Of a stretch of DNA of 64,000 nucleotides, positions 1 through 11,649 are shown one piece after another. This DNA is from Tricholoma matsutake (lineage: Eukaryota; Basidiomycota; Agaricomycetes; Agaricales; Tricholomataceae). How positions within the stretch are numbered: position 1 is the first letter of the stretch; each line of letters begins with the position of its first letter. The stretch lies in the NCBI GenBank assembly GCA_026075535.2, contig AP026544.2:4402001-4466000 (forward strand), written 5' to 3'. The position numbers and the translations under genes are program-made. The notes beneath the pieces were generated by a model. That model ran no database searches. It was not told the origin of the DNA and saw only the letters and a list, made by a program, of their open reading frames with translations.

Positions 1-57
1 CGACTCCCCTCTGACATAGAGAGAGACATTGCATGTGATTGATATTGGAAGAGATCT

Positions 58-1842
58 GTGGGTCAAGATTCAGATCATAACCGAACACAACCACGATCTC
101 AACAACAAGAACCAGTTGCTGGACCGAGTTCGGCACCCCATGAGAGTGTGCCCAATTCCAATAATCAAGAACATGATCACCCAATGGGGGAACCAGATGA
201 AGCAGGTTATATTAAAAAGATAACCAAGGAAGGTGGAGATAAGCTTATTCACTGGCTGTTGTCAAAAGCAGTCAAACCATCAAGTGAAATAAGCCAAGTT
301 CCAAACCAATTTTGCGATATTGTGCGCCTACCATGGCAGCAGCAACTTGAGTGGAAACAGGCTTGTCGTGAAGAATTAGAGGCTCTTCACAAGCGACAAG
401 TCTATGACATCGTCGATCTTCCACATGATCAAAAAATGATCAAAAATAGATGGGTTTTCTCCATGAAATCAGACGGAAGAAAATGAGCCAGACTCATGGC
501 CAAAGGCTTTTCACAAGTCGAAGGCGTTGACTTTGATGAGATTTTCTCACCAGTAGTCTGCTATGAGACCGTACACCTCATGTTTGCACTTGCATCTCTA
601 GAAGGCATGTATATGACTGGTCTAGATGTAAAAACCGCATTTTTATATGGCAAACTAGAAGAGGAGATCTATATGGATCAACCCGAGGGTTTCAGACTCG
701 AGGGAAAAGAGCGCAAAGTAATGCGCTTATGCCGAGCATTGTATGGCCTTAAACAGGCCTCACTAGCATGGTGGAAAGAGCTGGAGGCATTTATGCGCAC
801 CATTTGGTTTGTGCGCGCCAGCTCCGATGCCAGCATTTTCATACACAAGGATCCCAAGACAGGCAGCATTGTTATTGCGCTGGTCTATGTTGATGATGGC
901 TTGTTCATGGGGAAGAACAAGAAACTTGTGAATGAAAAGAAGAATGCTTGTCTGAAGCATTGGAAGTGCTGTAGTACTGAAAAAGTCATGGAATTCTTAG
1001 GCATGCATGTCACCCAGACTGCAAGCAAAGTCAAACTTGATCAAACTGAATATCTCACCAAAGTGCTCGAGAGGTTCGAGATGACAAATGCCAAAGCTGC
1101 CCCCACTCCGCTTCTGACTGGTTACAAACCGTCAGAAAACACAGTGATGCCAAACATGGCGCTTAGATCAAAATATCAGTCTGTGATTGGATCTTTATTG
1201 TATCTGATGCTCGGAACACGACCTGATATCGCTTACACAGTAATCAAGATGTCGCAATTCTCGGCTAATCCTAGCCAAGAACATCTAGACAAAGCGATGT
1301 ACATCATGCGCTATCTGGTGGGAACCCAGAAATATAACATAGTCTACGATGGAGAGAAATCCGCAGGGCTACAGGCCTTCACAGATTCTGATTGGGCAGC
1401 TGACACTGTCAAACGCCAATCTACAATGGGTTACTTTGCTACTCTAGTGAGTGGCATTGTGTGCTGGCAGTCCTGTTTACAAAAAACTGTAGCACTGTCA
1501 TCCACAGAAGCCGAATATATGGCTCTCTCCAACACTTGTCGACAGATAGTGTGGATAGAGTCCTTATTCCAGGAACTTGGATATATACTGAAGCGCGTAC
1601 CAATCTGCGCTGATAATCAGGGATCCATCTTTATTGGATCAAATCCAGTTCAGGAAAGAAGGACCAAACATATAGACATTCGCTACCACTATACCCACGA
1701 ATGCATAGAAAATGACAAAGTCACAGTCATTTTCATTCCTGGAAGTGATAATCTGGCTGACATGTTCACAAAGAACCTTGGCGCTGTCCTATTCAGGAAA
1801 TTTAGAGACTCTCTCGGAATTACTTTCAAGGTTCAAACTTAG
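58..1842 (+). pseudogene. Ty1/copia polyprotein 3' part (RT and RNase H), one in-frame stop
   Basis: This is the C-terminal part of a Copia polyprotein; the gag, protease and integrase portions lie left of the window. One frame runs from 58 to 1842, broken by a single TGA at 484-486. After the stop the frame resumes with ARLMAKGFSQ, the usual start of the Copia reverse transcriptase core. Further RT signatures are FLYGKLEEEIYMDQPEGF, ALYGLKQAS and the catalytic YVDD near 885. RNase H follows with DSDWAAD, SSTEAEYMAL, DNQGSI and RTKHIDIRYHY. The polyprotein ends 32 bp before the 3' LTR, as expected. The TGA sits where related proteins often have a basic residue, so CGA-to-TGA is the likely origin. 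Apart from that stop the frame is well kept, which suggests a fairly young copy. Family call is certain; activity is doubtful. Confidence 0.93.
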
Positions 1843-1861
1843 CTGCTTAGAGCGCTTTACA

Positions 1862-1874
1862 GTTTGAGGGGGGG
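1862..1874 (+). other. Polypurine tract of Copia element
   Basis: A purine run ending in seven G lies directly before the LTR start (TGTTG at 1875). This is the usual position of the plus-strand primer in LTR elements, and it fixes the LTR boundary and orientation. Confidence 0.8.
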
Positions 1875-2138
1875 TGTTGAAATTAATTACCAATATTGTT
1901 GCATGTGCATATTCTCCCACATCAATTACCAATATTGATACATGTTTCATATGCATATTCCTCTGGAGTCATGTGATATCCTTACTATTATGTATATAAG
2001 GAGAACCTGTACTGTAGTAAAAATATAGAGTGTTCTTACCTCTGCTAACCCTAGCTGTAAGTCTAAACTAAACCCCAGGTAGGTTGTAAGGAATGTGTTG
2101 TCTCTTCCCCTGTGCAGCGTATATAGTCTGCTCCAACA
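1875..2138 (+). repeat. Copia 3' LTR (264 bp)
   Basis: It starts TGTTG right after the polypurine tract and ends CAACA, a 5-bp inverted repeat. A TATA-like stretch (ATGTATATAAGG, around 1990) could be the LTR promoter. The 5' LTR is outside the window. The next bases, CTGAC (2139-2143), belong to Gypsy-1 gag sequence that can be matched at 60568-60572, so CTGAC is the expected TSD. Confidence 0.82.
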
Positions 2139-3120
2139 CTGACACTAATTGCGACATTTGTGCTGTGAGCACATCAATTTTCGCCTCTAGTGCTGGTATG
2201 GGAACAGGATTAGGACCGGGATTAGAAGTTGAAGGTTCAGACATAATTGTAGAATCTGTGATGAATCACTTCTTTGACAAATTCAAAATTTTTTCTTCGA
2301 GACCTCTCCAAACGTTTATGGGTCACATGATAAGGTTCATCAAGGTTCGTCAATGGTTCGTCGTTCATCGGGCGCCTATTTTGACACTTCGGATCAATAA
2401 CCCTTCCAACAGTGCCTGATCTCGGAGATATCGCTGAATTCGGCTTGTAACTAAAATAGTTGTCCAAATAGAGTATTGTAAATCGTAACTAAACCAGATC
2501 TAATCGGTTGTCTGGTTGCAGCTGTCCTAATGACGAGTGCTGCCTCTCGATCACTGGCAGTCGCAATGTAAGGCGAGGCCTGGTGTCGGCTTACAACAGA
2601 AAAGGTAGATTACATATATACAAGTACTTCTGGCTCGTGCCGAAAGGATGAGTAATTGGATGTGGCGCAGTGAAACAATGACGTATGCGCAAGTAAGAGA
2701 AGGCGCACTGATATGGGTAGTTGTGTTCTTCTGTTAGGGCGATACCCACTATCTGCTAGCTAAGACCATGCAGGTTCTCTCTACAAGAAGGGGGCAAGAT
2801 CCATGCTCATGATGGGGGAATTGATGGTTTTGATGCGAGGGGTTATTAATAGGTGAGTTTGTTGAGATAGGCCTTCACACTGAAAACATAGGTGGAATAC
2901 CTAAGAGAACACAACTAGGGTCCCCTAGGCATATATTTAGGGTTTATATACTATGTTACACATATTGTACATTGTTGTTACCAATGCACTCGTACATGCG
3001 CGTACATTTTGATGCGTGCGAAATAAAATTCTCACGCTATCAAAGTGTAGCATCATTTGGCGTCATGTAGCGTAATTCGACATAATAAATAAAATGAAAT
3101 TTTGGGGTGGTTTCCTAACA
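2139..3120 (-). mobile_element. Gypsy-1 copy, 5' part (gag start, leader, 5' LTR), interrupted by Copia
   Basis: This stretch is nearly identical to 60568-61558 of the complete Gypsy-1 element: the gag N-terminus on the minus strand, an untranslated leader, and a 389-bp 5' LTR at 2732-3120 (TGTTAG...CTAACA). The rest of gag and pol is absent here because the Copia element above is inserted in gag; it should continue left of the window. Several single-base differences from the complete copy are C/T or G/A. Confidence 0.9.
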
Positions 3121-5465
3121 TTAACCCAGAGATCCAACATTTCTGTAACCTCCAGATGCTGTGTCTGACAAACTTATTTTGCTGCATGCTCCCCACTGCT
3201 ACTCTGTGCCCACTCTTCCCACCACTTTGCTTCTTCCTTTACCCATGTGGAAACCAGAGGTTGTTTGATTGTTAGGTTGGATATATTGGACTGAAGTGCT
3301 TTGCAGTTTTCGACTGGTGCTTGCCATTGGCATGATAATCTCCATGCACTGGGCAAGTGTGGCATTTTCTCTCTTGGTGAATACAGGTGCAGCATGTTCC
3401 TTATTTGATGGACCTTCTCCTTCCTGGGTTTATCCTTCCTGAGTTTATCCTCAGGGCCTGTAGGTTCATCTGTCATTGTGTGGGATATACAATTCATTAA
3501 AAACACCCATGCTTCCACTTTTGCCCCACCACTTTGGTAAGGTCACCTGCCAGCTCCTGTAACCTTCTGACAATGCCCTTTTGTTTGTCATCAAGTCTTC
3601 CCAAACCCCTCTCATAGTCTGATGCCTTGTCCAGAGTGTCCAGAACACATTGCTCATTCACCAAATTAGCATCATTTCTTGTCCTGTGATGAAATTGATT
3701 TTTTTCCTGCCAAGTGAGTCTGGAGGTCCGTTCTCCTGGAATTGACTTGTTTCTCCAGTATTTTTAAGCCCTTCCTGAGGAGTTAAGAGGCTTTAGCGGC
3801 ATCCTAGGCAGAGAAATAAATTTTAAAAATGTTATTCGGTTCGGAAATTGGGACATTGGTTACATATTTCTACATACATATATCCCTGGAATATTCTAGC
3901 AAAATGTATGGGTTTTTCCCCCAGAAGGCTTTGGGTTATGGGTTATGTGAGAGTATGGGTTATGGTACGAAAATCCCTGCGAACCAACTCGGGATCCTCA
4001 AAATCTTATGAGTTATCATAGAGTATGGGTTTTGAGGGGTATGGGTTAAGAGCCTGCAAAACTACATCATCCAAATGGAAACTTTGGTTTGTATTTTCCA
4101 CCCTAAGCCTTGGTGACTGGAATGGTGATTCGCGATCGAGCTGTCACCTGCCGGCTCCTAATCAACGCTCTAAGACCGGCGCAAGAGAACCAAACACTCA
4201 GAGGGGTGCACATCATTATATCTAGTAGATCCCTGTTGGTCGACTTTCCGCGTTGAAACATTCGTTGCACTCGCTTTTTCTAGACAAGCCCCTGGAGCAG
4301 TGTCATCTTGGAGCCTTTCCCATTATGAATATTATCAACGTCAATGACATGAGGTGCACACATGCACTCACCAGGAAAGTATCGACTCTAATGCGCTAAC
4401 CTGGCAAGTAGGGATCTTCCAGCAGCTTGAAGTTAATCAGAACCTATTACCGATGCGGTCACGCTGCACAGCGCATAAGACTCTGTCATGGGATTTCCGG
4501 GTGATCCTATGTCGGGCTTGGCGTTGATAGACTATAAGCTGCCACAAGAGATTCCGGCGCGGTCCCAATAGGGAAGGTACCAATGAGTGGTCTGATCCGA
4601 AAGTGCCACTTTTCGGCCGTTTTCATCAAACGATCTGTCTCGGTCTGCGTTAAAACTAGAGTACTTACTGTCTGGGTTAGCGGGATCTCCCAGCAGAAGG
4701 CGCATGCAAACGTCGGCGGGTTTTGGGGCACGACTACACGCAAACCTACCTCAAGGTTCTCAAGTCAACCTCACCCCAAAATGCGCCGGTGTCTCCGACC
4801 CAAGATCTCCGCCGCCAAAGATTCACAAGTGCCAGTGGGGCAGGCAGCCACATGTCTGCAACATACCGGGAACATTCTGGATGTAAACGATAGCATGGTA
4901 CGCACACACGGCTGTAGGTCGTTAAACTTTGGTAACTACGTCCAGGTTCTTGTCCACGATCAGCGATCAACGGATGCGAATTTTGCAGCGGGTTTATGGT
5001 ACAAGTTCAATGATCGAGATCATTCCACGCGTACCAAGGCAGAGCGAGTGTAGTTGTAGTCTCCATCTAGACGCCCTAGTCTGGTATAGCCATATTCCCT
5101 GGAGACGTCGATGACGGGTCCCTGGGATACTGACTCGAAGTGACTGAACCAAGCCACTCAGTTGCGAGATTGAATGTAATAGTCTTTACTCAAGTACACT
5201 CACAACAATTTGGATTTATTTGGTATCGATTATCGTTCGCGTTTTTGATTCGCAATTTCGCATACCTGTACTACCCGCATCGATATTGTGGATTTCATCT
5301 ATTCGCGCAGCTCGCAGGATGATGCTTTCGCCAGAATGGAATCACTGAACGATTGTTTTCGGTAGGGACCGAAGTTCCGAAAGCCTATTCATACCGGTAC
5401 TAGATAACATAGACAATCCCAGACCTCAGAATAGGGGACATGTTCTCTTCCTTCTAGACAACGAT
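3121..5465. other. Gene-poor spacer between Gypsy-1 LTR and first host gene
   Basis: No gene is supported. Positions 3174-3657 hold two overlapping minus-strand open frames (114 and 63 codons) rich in Trp, Lys and Glu; they may be a decayed element protein but I do not recognise them. Positions 3905-4060 contain several copies of TATGGGTT-like words. Positions 4100-5460 hold open frames of up to 156 codons without motifs, introns or homology I can name. Confidence 0.5.
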
Positions 5466-6921
5466 ATGCAATTTGACCAATACTCGGTTTTCCACCATGG
5501 GTCAGGTTCCATACTCGGCTGTGCGGAATCCATCAACTTAACCTGGTTGTCTCGCGCCATTTCCGTCCACTTCCGTGCGTTTTGCCGTCTGTCCAAGTTG
5601 AAGGAAGGATCAATGCATAAAGTAACGTCATCTATATTTTATTTTAGTATGTTTATGAAAATTTCTGTAGGTGTATGATATTCATCGACCCGACCCGCAG
5701 TCTTCGTTTTCGTACGTTGTGCGTGTAGCTTCTCGTACTATTCATAGGGATAAAACGGAGTCTGAGGTATGTATACATTATCGCTGTGCAAATGTCCATT
5801 CTAAGTTGACTCGTGTTCATAGGTAGCTACGATGCGTTACATCATGGAGCACACTGAAGTTCCCGTGCCCTTCGTTCGCAGTTGGAACTCGAGCAGTAAT
5901 AGTCCCGCAAACGAGTACATAATCATGAAGAAGGTCAGCCTTCCCTCCTCGCTGCTGTGCGAGCCCTTGATATCGCCCATCAATCCAGATGCCTGGGCGC
6001 CCCGCCTCCGAGGTCTGGGACATGATCACGATGTTCGCCAAAATAAACCTCGTCACGCAGCTCGCACGGCACGTCCTCAACATCTTCCAGCTGCGTTTCA
6101 CGCTTGCAGGATCCTTATACATGTCCGCACCGGGCAAGTATCATGTCGGCCCGCTAGTGGACCCCGTGTTCTATGAGGTCGTTGCGGGCAAGGAGTTATT
6201 CAGTAACAACAGTGTCAATCGCCACGTTTGGGAACATTTGCAGGAGCTGCGGGGCCCGTACACGATAACAACCACCTGGTTGGCACATCGTATCAGTGCG
6301 GAGGTGGCGTTGTATAAATTAATGCACCCGCTTCCGACGAGCGGCGCATGGACGCCGAGGCACCCTGCGTATTGCATAGAAGTTATGACGGAGGCAGCTG
6401 ACTTGTGTTGGAGATATCCCGGGGAGAACCCTGTGTTCAAGGAGGTGAAAAACCCTAACCAGTCTTTCTCTTTCATGCTCGAGAATGATCTATCCAACAT
6501 CATGGTCTGTCATTTTGCCCGATGATCATTCTTCATGCCGAATTGTGACATGTAGATTGATGAAACGGGGAACATAACAAGCTTCGTTGATTTCGCTGAT
6601 GCCCAAATCGTGCCACTGTGGATGTGTGCACAACTTCCCCCGTTCCTGCGGTCTGAAGCAGATCTGAATTGCCTTGCGCACGGAGGCGGATGTTTAGGAT
6701 CCAATACCTGCAGAAAGACCCTCCGCAATGTCTTCTTGCAGGAAATAGCACGCGATTCACTAGGTAAGGAGTGGATGGACGCGCATACGAATGGACGGCC
6801 GTTCCGCGATTATTACTACCGGATGTGTGGTGGCGAGGAGTTCAACGCGGAGCGTAATGAACGCTGGTTGAGGAAGCTGGAGGCTTGGGCGATGAAGAAT
6901 CCGGGCGTTGGATGTCCATGA
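5466..6921 (+). CDS. APH-like (aminoglycoside phosphotransferase fold) kinase, fungal
   Basis: A five-exon model reads 414 residues: 5466-5621, 5671-5766, 5823-5933, 5989-6504 and 6556-6921. All four introns are 49-56 bp, GT-AG and phase 0. The N-lobe shows the KLKEGSMHK loop, then YVVRVA (likely ATP-lysine strand replaced by Arg), then TESEVATMRYIMEHT and PVP, typical of fungal APH-domain proteins. EYIIMKK follows before intron 3. The catalytic loop reads ENDLSNIM and the metal-binding strand SFVDFADAQIVPLW, split by intron 4. The usual His before the catalytic Asp is absent and the loop is about two residues short, so activity is uncertain. Such proteins are expanded in fungi and mostly of unknown substrate. 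The first exon (52 codons) is the weakest part; a start further upstream is possible. Confidence 0.8.
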
Positions 6922-7126
6922 ATGAAGGATTTCTGGGATGAACGGGTTTTTTCTGAAGAGATTTAATGTGTATAATGCAATCTAGTTAGTAGTTATATTA
7001 CAAGACATTACTACTATTAATAGTAGGCTATATACTAGTGGAACACAAGTGGAACATTTGTATTCGAGGGCGATGCCAAACAACGAACTTGGCGAACGTT
7101 GAACATTGGTTGGCGCTAATAAGTAA

Positions 7127-9451
7127 ATGCCACCTGGGCCAGCTTACAACTGGCTTTGCGTAGTATGCTCGGCAACTGATATTATTTCTCGTGCTGCTCG
7201 TATCAGGGCAACCCAACTCGCTCCTCGGTCTTCTCCTTTGACTGCGAAGAAGCGGAAGGAATCGCCCGAGGGAAGGTCGCAGAAGTCACTCCATGACACC
7301 GAGGCAGACGCGCCAGTAATAACTAGCAATCGCCTGGACACGGAGAAGGTTCATTCGGCCCACAGAACAACAGATCTGAGTGTCGATCGATTTGCATTTC
7401 CTCAGGAACTGCAGGTTCCACCTTCAGTAGCGCTCTCTTCTACTGGGTCGACAGAAGCAGTCCAAAATCTAACCAGGCATGAATCCGGTTCCTCATTAGA
7501 GATTCCTACGGATAAATGGAAGAGTTCCGCCCTTGGAGGCATCCATCCAGACGAGGTATTTCTCAGCAATCTTATTTCTGGTACTCAGCTAACTCTCACC
7601 ATTCAGTCTCCACTAGCATATAATGTCGATTCGCCACTGTATTCTCTACCTAGTCGAAATCTGCAATCATCCAAAGTACCCTCATCACGAATAGGGAGGC
7701 TCTTTCATTATGGAGGCACGAAGATTTTACTTTCGTAGCATGTTGGCGTTGTATGCTGATGAACTCGAAGATAGGTCTTGCAGCTTCCCTCGGGTATGGT
7801 GCTGCCTCAGAAATCATTAGGCGCACTGGAAGCGGAGCCAATGGCCAGCAATCTTCTGTCATGATGACTGAAGCAAACATCACGCGTATCGTCTCTAAGC
7901 TTTCCCAGATGCGTGGAGCCGCCCTCAAACTTGGCCAGTTTTTCAGTATCCAAGGTAAACTCAGAGCAGCGGAAAAAGAATCATGGATCTCGCTAAGATA
8001 ACCCATTTCTCAGATACCCATGTTTTACCCACCGAAATCGACAAGATCTTTCGAAGGGTGCAAGACAGCGCACATTACATACCTGACTGGCAAATGGAGG
8101 TCTCTGTTTCCCTACTCATACCTAACTCTCTTCCTGACTCTTTCTCAGAAAGTCATGAGCACCTCACTCGGTGCCAACTGGGCATCGAATTTCTCATCTT
8201 TTGAGCGCCTTCCGTTCGCCGCAGCCTCCATAGGCCAAGTCCACAAAGCTACGCTGGCGCCGACTGTCTCTCCAACTGGCAAGCCCGAGCCTGTCGCGGT
8301 TAAGATACAGTATCCGAATATAGTCAACTCGATAGACAGTGATGTGGGATACATCAAACTTCTGTTGAGTGCGGGAAAGCTGCTGCCGAAGGGCCTGTTC
8401 CTAGACCGGACTATCAAGGTGTTGGACATGAGATTATGTTCTTCGACCGCGACTAAAATTGCATGATAGGTCTTGAAAGAGGAGCTCGCAGACGAGTGCA
8501 ACTACACGCGCGAAGCGTCCTATTTGAGGTTATTTGGTTCACCGGCGTATTTAGGGAACGACAATAGGTTCAAGGTGCCCTGGGTGTGGGAAGGAAGCAC
8601 GGAATGTGTGCTAGTCATGGAACGCGTCGACGGGACGAGCGTAGGAGATGCAGATATCAGTGGGTTGAGTGGCCAGGATCGGAACGATGTGAGCGTAATG
8701 ATGAGTTTGGAAGACGACCAACTAACGGCTGGGGGTGAAGATTGCAGCATGGATAATGGAACTGTGTCTCAAGGAGCTGTTCGAGTTCCGGGTGATGCAG
8801 ACAGATCCCAATTGGTCGAACTTTTTGTGGAATTCGTACACTCGACAGGTGTGCTTTTTTAGTACAATCGTCTGCTATGTGGCTGAACATCCACCAGGTT
8901 GAGCTTGTGGACTTTGGCGCAACGAGAGAATATTCCAAAGAATTTATGGATCATTGGCTCAAGCTCTTGCAGGCTGCTGCGTCAGAAGATAGAGATGCCT
9001 GCGTTGAGTGGAGCTTGAAACTTGGGTATCTCACCGGGCAAGAAAACGAGGTATATTGTCTACCTAATAACTCATTCAGATATTTGCTGACTCGAAGTAG
9101 ATTATGTTGAATGCACACGTCAGCTCGATGATTCTCTTGGCTACGCCATTCCAGGCATCTGCATCACAACCTTTCGAATTCGGGCATGGTTCCAAGTGGT
9201 CCGAGATCACTGCAGAAATTCGCGCACATATACCTATTATGTTAAAGCACCGACTTACCCCACCGCCCAGGGAGACCTACAGTTTGAATCGGTGCGTCAC
9301 CCCAGGGTCTAGTTGTGCTGTTTGCTGAAGACCTCGGGTCTCTTGCAGGAAGTTGAGTGGCACATTTTTGCTTGCCTCTCGTCTGGACGCTAGCATCAAT
9401 GCCAAAGAAATTTGGGATCGCATCGTTCAAAAGTATGATTTCAGCTCTTAG
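7127..9451 (+). CDS. COQ8: Coenzyme Q biosynthesis atypical kinase/ATPase (ABC1/ADCK/UbiB family)
   Basis: Nine exons read 632 residues: 7127-7715, 7775-7954, 8014-8099, 8149-8418, 8470-8688, 8741-8848, 8898-9050, 9101-9291, 9349-9451. The protein supports the ubiquinone biosynthetic complex at the mitochondrial inner membrane. Family hallmarks appear in order: the KxGQ motif in [11 protein letters not shown], the Ala-rich loop [12 protein letters not shown], the lysine strand VAVKIQYP, the [12 protein letters not shown] helix, the hinge VLVMERVDG, the catalytic DPNWSNFLW and the metal-binding VDFGATRE. The first ~190 residues are variable, as usual for the targeting region; the [10 protein letters not shown] start resembles other basidiomycete forms as I recall them. 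Intron 1 must begin GC (7716-7774, GC-AG) to keep [16 protein letters not shown] in frame. All other introns are GT-AG, 49-59 bp. It is convergent with the next gene, 201 bp apart. Confidence 0.95.
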
Positions 9452-9652
9452 ATGCGACTGACAAAAGGCATTCATCCAACACTAAATTACTCTAAAAACC
9501 TGCTTAGAGGTATAAATCGTAATAGGATCTAATAGAGCCGGCGGGAGGAAAAGAAAAGTTCTCCCTCTAAATTCTAGAGTGTAACTGATGAGAGTTGTGA
9601 ATCCGTTAACGTTCGACGTAAATGATAGCAAGTGTGTCGCAACATTCTAAGT

Positions 9653-10483
9653 TTACATCACTTTCTTAGATCCCTTGGCCTGTTCTTCGGCCCTTCTTGT
9701 ATAGATCATGTCTGTAAACGGGCTTTCAACAAAGTCAGTACAGTACCAGCGAATCGCCGACGAAAAACACTCACCCCTCGAAACGCAACGCAATGATGTA
9801 CACAATATATACGTAAATCGTTATTAGAAGCCCGGCTGGACGTTCGTACCAGAGCGCGCCGGCGGCGAAGCACATCGTGCTGCCAACGTACATAGGGTCC
9901 CGAAGAACATTAAATGGAAATCTATACCGACGGTGAGTTGGAAGGGATTCTAGCGATCAAGACGGAACCCACCCTTCTACGCGGTGGTCCATAAGGATGC
10001 CGAAATAGTCACCGAGAAACGTCCCCGTGATTCCTAGTGCCCACGTCGAAGTAATGACGAGCGTCTGTCCCACCAAGAACAATGCAATTGGAAAAAAAGT
10101 CGCGTATGGTTCTGGAAGGATGGGTATCCGTGGCTGGTCTGCTAGTGCGCGTTGATAACTATTTCCGTTCATGAGAATCACGCGACTACCAGAATGGGCG
10201 ACGTACAGGTGATCACGAAAGACACCAAAGGAGAAAATCAAGACTGCGAGGAAATAGCAGCCATAATACGAATTGCCTCCGAAGATACGCATTATTGTCT
10301 TATTTCTATATTCTTCAGGCCTTGAGTGAGCGCCTGAATTGCCAGCAGACAGCACATGTACTTACCATTTTGAGCTATGATGTTCCATGCGGTCGGATTG
10401 AAAGCGATAGAGAGCAGAGAGATCGTCAAGGAAGTCTTTGAAACATCGACAAACGAATAAAAATCAAGAAGGGAGACCGACAT
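9653..10483 (-). CDS. OPI3: Phospholipid methyltransferase (methylene-fatty-acyl-phospholipid synthase)
   Basis: Five exons on the minus strand read 208 residues: 10483-10366, 10312-10207, 10158-9973, 9921-9775, 9722-9653. Introns are 48-53 bp, GT-AG. The enzyme carries out the last SAM-dependent methylations turning phosphatidylethanolamine derivatives into phosphatidylcholine in the ER membrane. Recognisable blocks are FNPTAWNIIAQNEYRNKT, GGNSYYGCYFLAVLIFS, the family signature GTFLGDYFGILMDHRVEGFP, then LRDPMYVGSTMCF and FEGPFTDMIYTRRAEEQ. Several hydrophobic segments fit the four-helix fold. Length equals that of yeast Opi3 within a few residues, and the C-terminus ends in a Lys-rich tail, fitting ER residence. 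The start ATG (10483-10481) is preceded in frame by GTG; ATG is chosen. Its 5' end faces MRM2. Confidence 0.93.
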
Positions 10484-10582
10484 CACTAGTCACTGCAGCT
10501 GGTGACAGCAGACAATTTCGAAGAAAAGGGAGTTTTACGTAAATTGGTATGCAGCAACTCCGATAATACCTAGCACTATTGT
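10484..10582. promoter_or_regulatory. Shared upstream region of OPI3 (-) and MRM2 (+)
   Basis: Only 99 bp separate the two start codons, so the promoters must overlap. No clear TATA box or known factor site is seen. Both products are SAM-dependent methyltransferases, which is suggestive but may be chance. Confidence 0.6.
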
Positions 10583-11649
10583 ATGCCCTGCCCCGGTCCG
10601 TTTCGCCCCTCCCTCCCATCACTCGTGTCCAAGGCCAAAACTTCTTCGTCTCGCGCCTGGGTTGCGCGCCAGTTCCGGGATCCATATGTGAAGCAGCGGC
10701 TCGCAAGTCCCACAGCGTACCGCACACGCTCGGCATTCAAGCTCTTAGAGATGGACCAAAAATTTGGGTTTCTCTCGCGTCCATCGGTACGTGCCGTGGT
10801 AGACCTAGGGGCGGCGCCCGGCGGGTGGAGCCAGGTGATTGCGGGCAAATTGGGTTTTATGGAAGGCTTGGATGTGAATATCGGATTGGGGTTGAGGCTG
10901 AAATCTGATGAGACGGAAGATGTGGAGGCGGAAAAATCGGAGGCGGATGTGGAGGATTGGAAAATGGGAGAGTGGAGTGAGCCGCGTGGCATGTTGAAGA
11001 AGAGGAAGATGAAGAAAAAAAATACTGGCGAGGAGGCCCTCGTCTCGTTCGACCCGCTTAACATCGATGATGTCGATCTTGATACTCTTGCTGCTAATAC
11101 AGTTCGGAGAGCTACCATCGTTGCGGTGGACCTGCTGCCCATACAACCTATTCCCGGTGTGCAAACTGTGCAAGCGGATTTTCTCTCTCCGGAGACGGAT
11201 TTACTGATTCACGCAATGCTGACGGTCGAGGGAAATCCCAAAGGCAAGGCCGATGTCATTCTGTCAGACATGGCTGCGAATATGTCGGGGAATGTTGTGC
11301 AGGATGTGGAGCGAAGCCTGGAAATATGTGAAGGGGTGTATGAGTTTGCGAGGAAACGGCTGAGGCCTGGGAGAGGTGGGGGAAAGGCAAGTCAGTCCTT
11401 CGGTGGCACGCTTCTGTGCGTTTATGGTTTCTTCCTTTCCCCATGTTCATTTGTTCTCTTACATGGCGCCGATTGACGACGTATTCTAGGCTCAAGCATT
11501 TCACACATCCACTTGTACAGAGGTTTCGAATGCAGAAGCTGGCTCCAAATTTCCATAGTGTTCTGTTTCTCAAGCCACAAGCAAGTCGCTCGGAATCGAA
11601 GGAGGGATACTTTCTCTGTCAAGGGTGGAAAGGTTTCGACTCGTATTGA
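10583..11649 (+). CDS. MRM2: Mitochondrial 21S/large-subunit rRNA 2'-O-methyltransferase (FtsJ/RrmJ family)
   Basis: Two exons (10583-11415 and 11490-11649; 74-bp intron) read 330 residues. FtsJ-type enzymes methylate the ribose 2'-OH of a uridine in the peptidyl-transferase loop. The SAM site is VVDLGAAPGGWSQV. The K-D-K-E catalytic tetrad is visible as SAFKLLEM, VILSDMA, LLKHFTHP (just after the intron) and SRSESKEGY; the ending LCQGWKG also fits. An insert of about 80 charged residues (10880-11090), rich in Glu and Lys, lies between the SAM motif and the IVAVDLLPI strand, making it longer than bacterial RrmJ (about 209). The N-terminal ~25 residues are rich in Ser, Pro, Arg and Lys without acidic residues, fitting a mitochondrial presequence. 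The MRM2 assignment rather than a cytosolic TRM7 or SPB1 rests on this and on overall size. Confidence 0.88.

Noticed and set aside
4583..5053. 156-codon plus-strand frame upstream of the APH gene
   Set aside because: No motif, no plausible gene structure, and overlapping frames on the other strand are similarly long; composition looks like spacer.
10576..11142. 188-codon minus-strand frame opposite MRM2
   Set aside because: Shadow of the MRM2 exon, which has the full catalytic tetrad.
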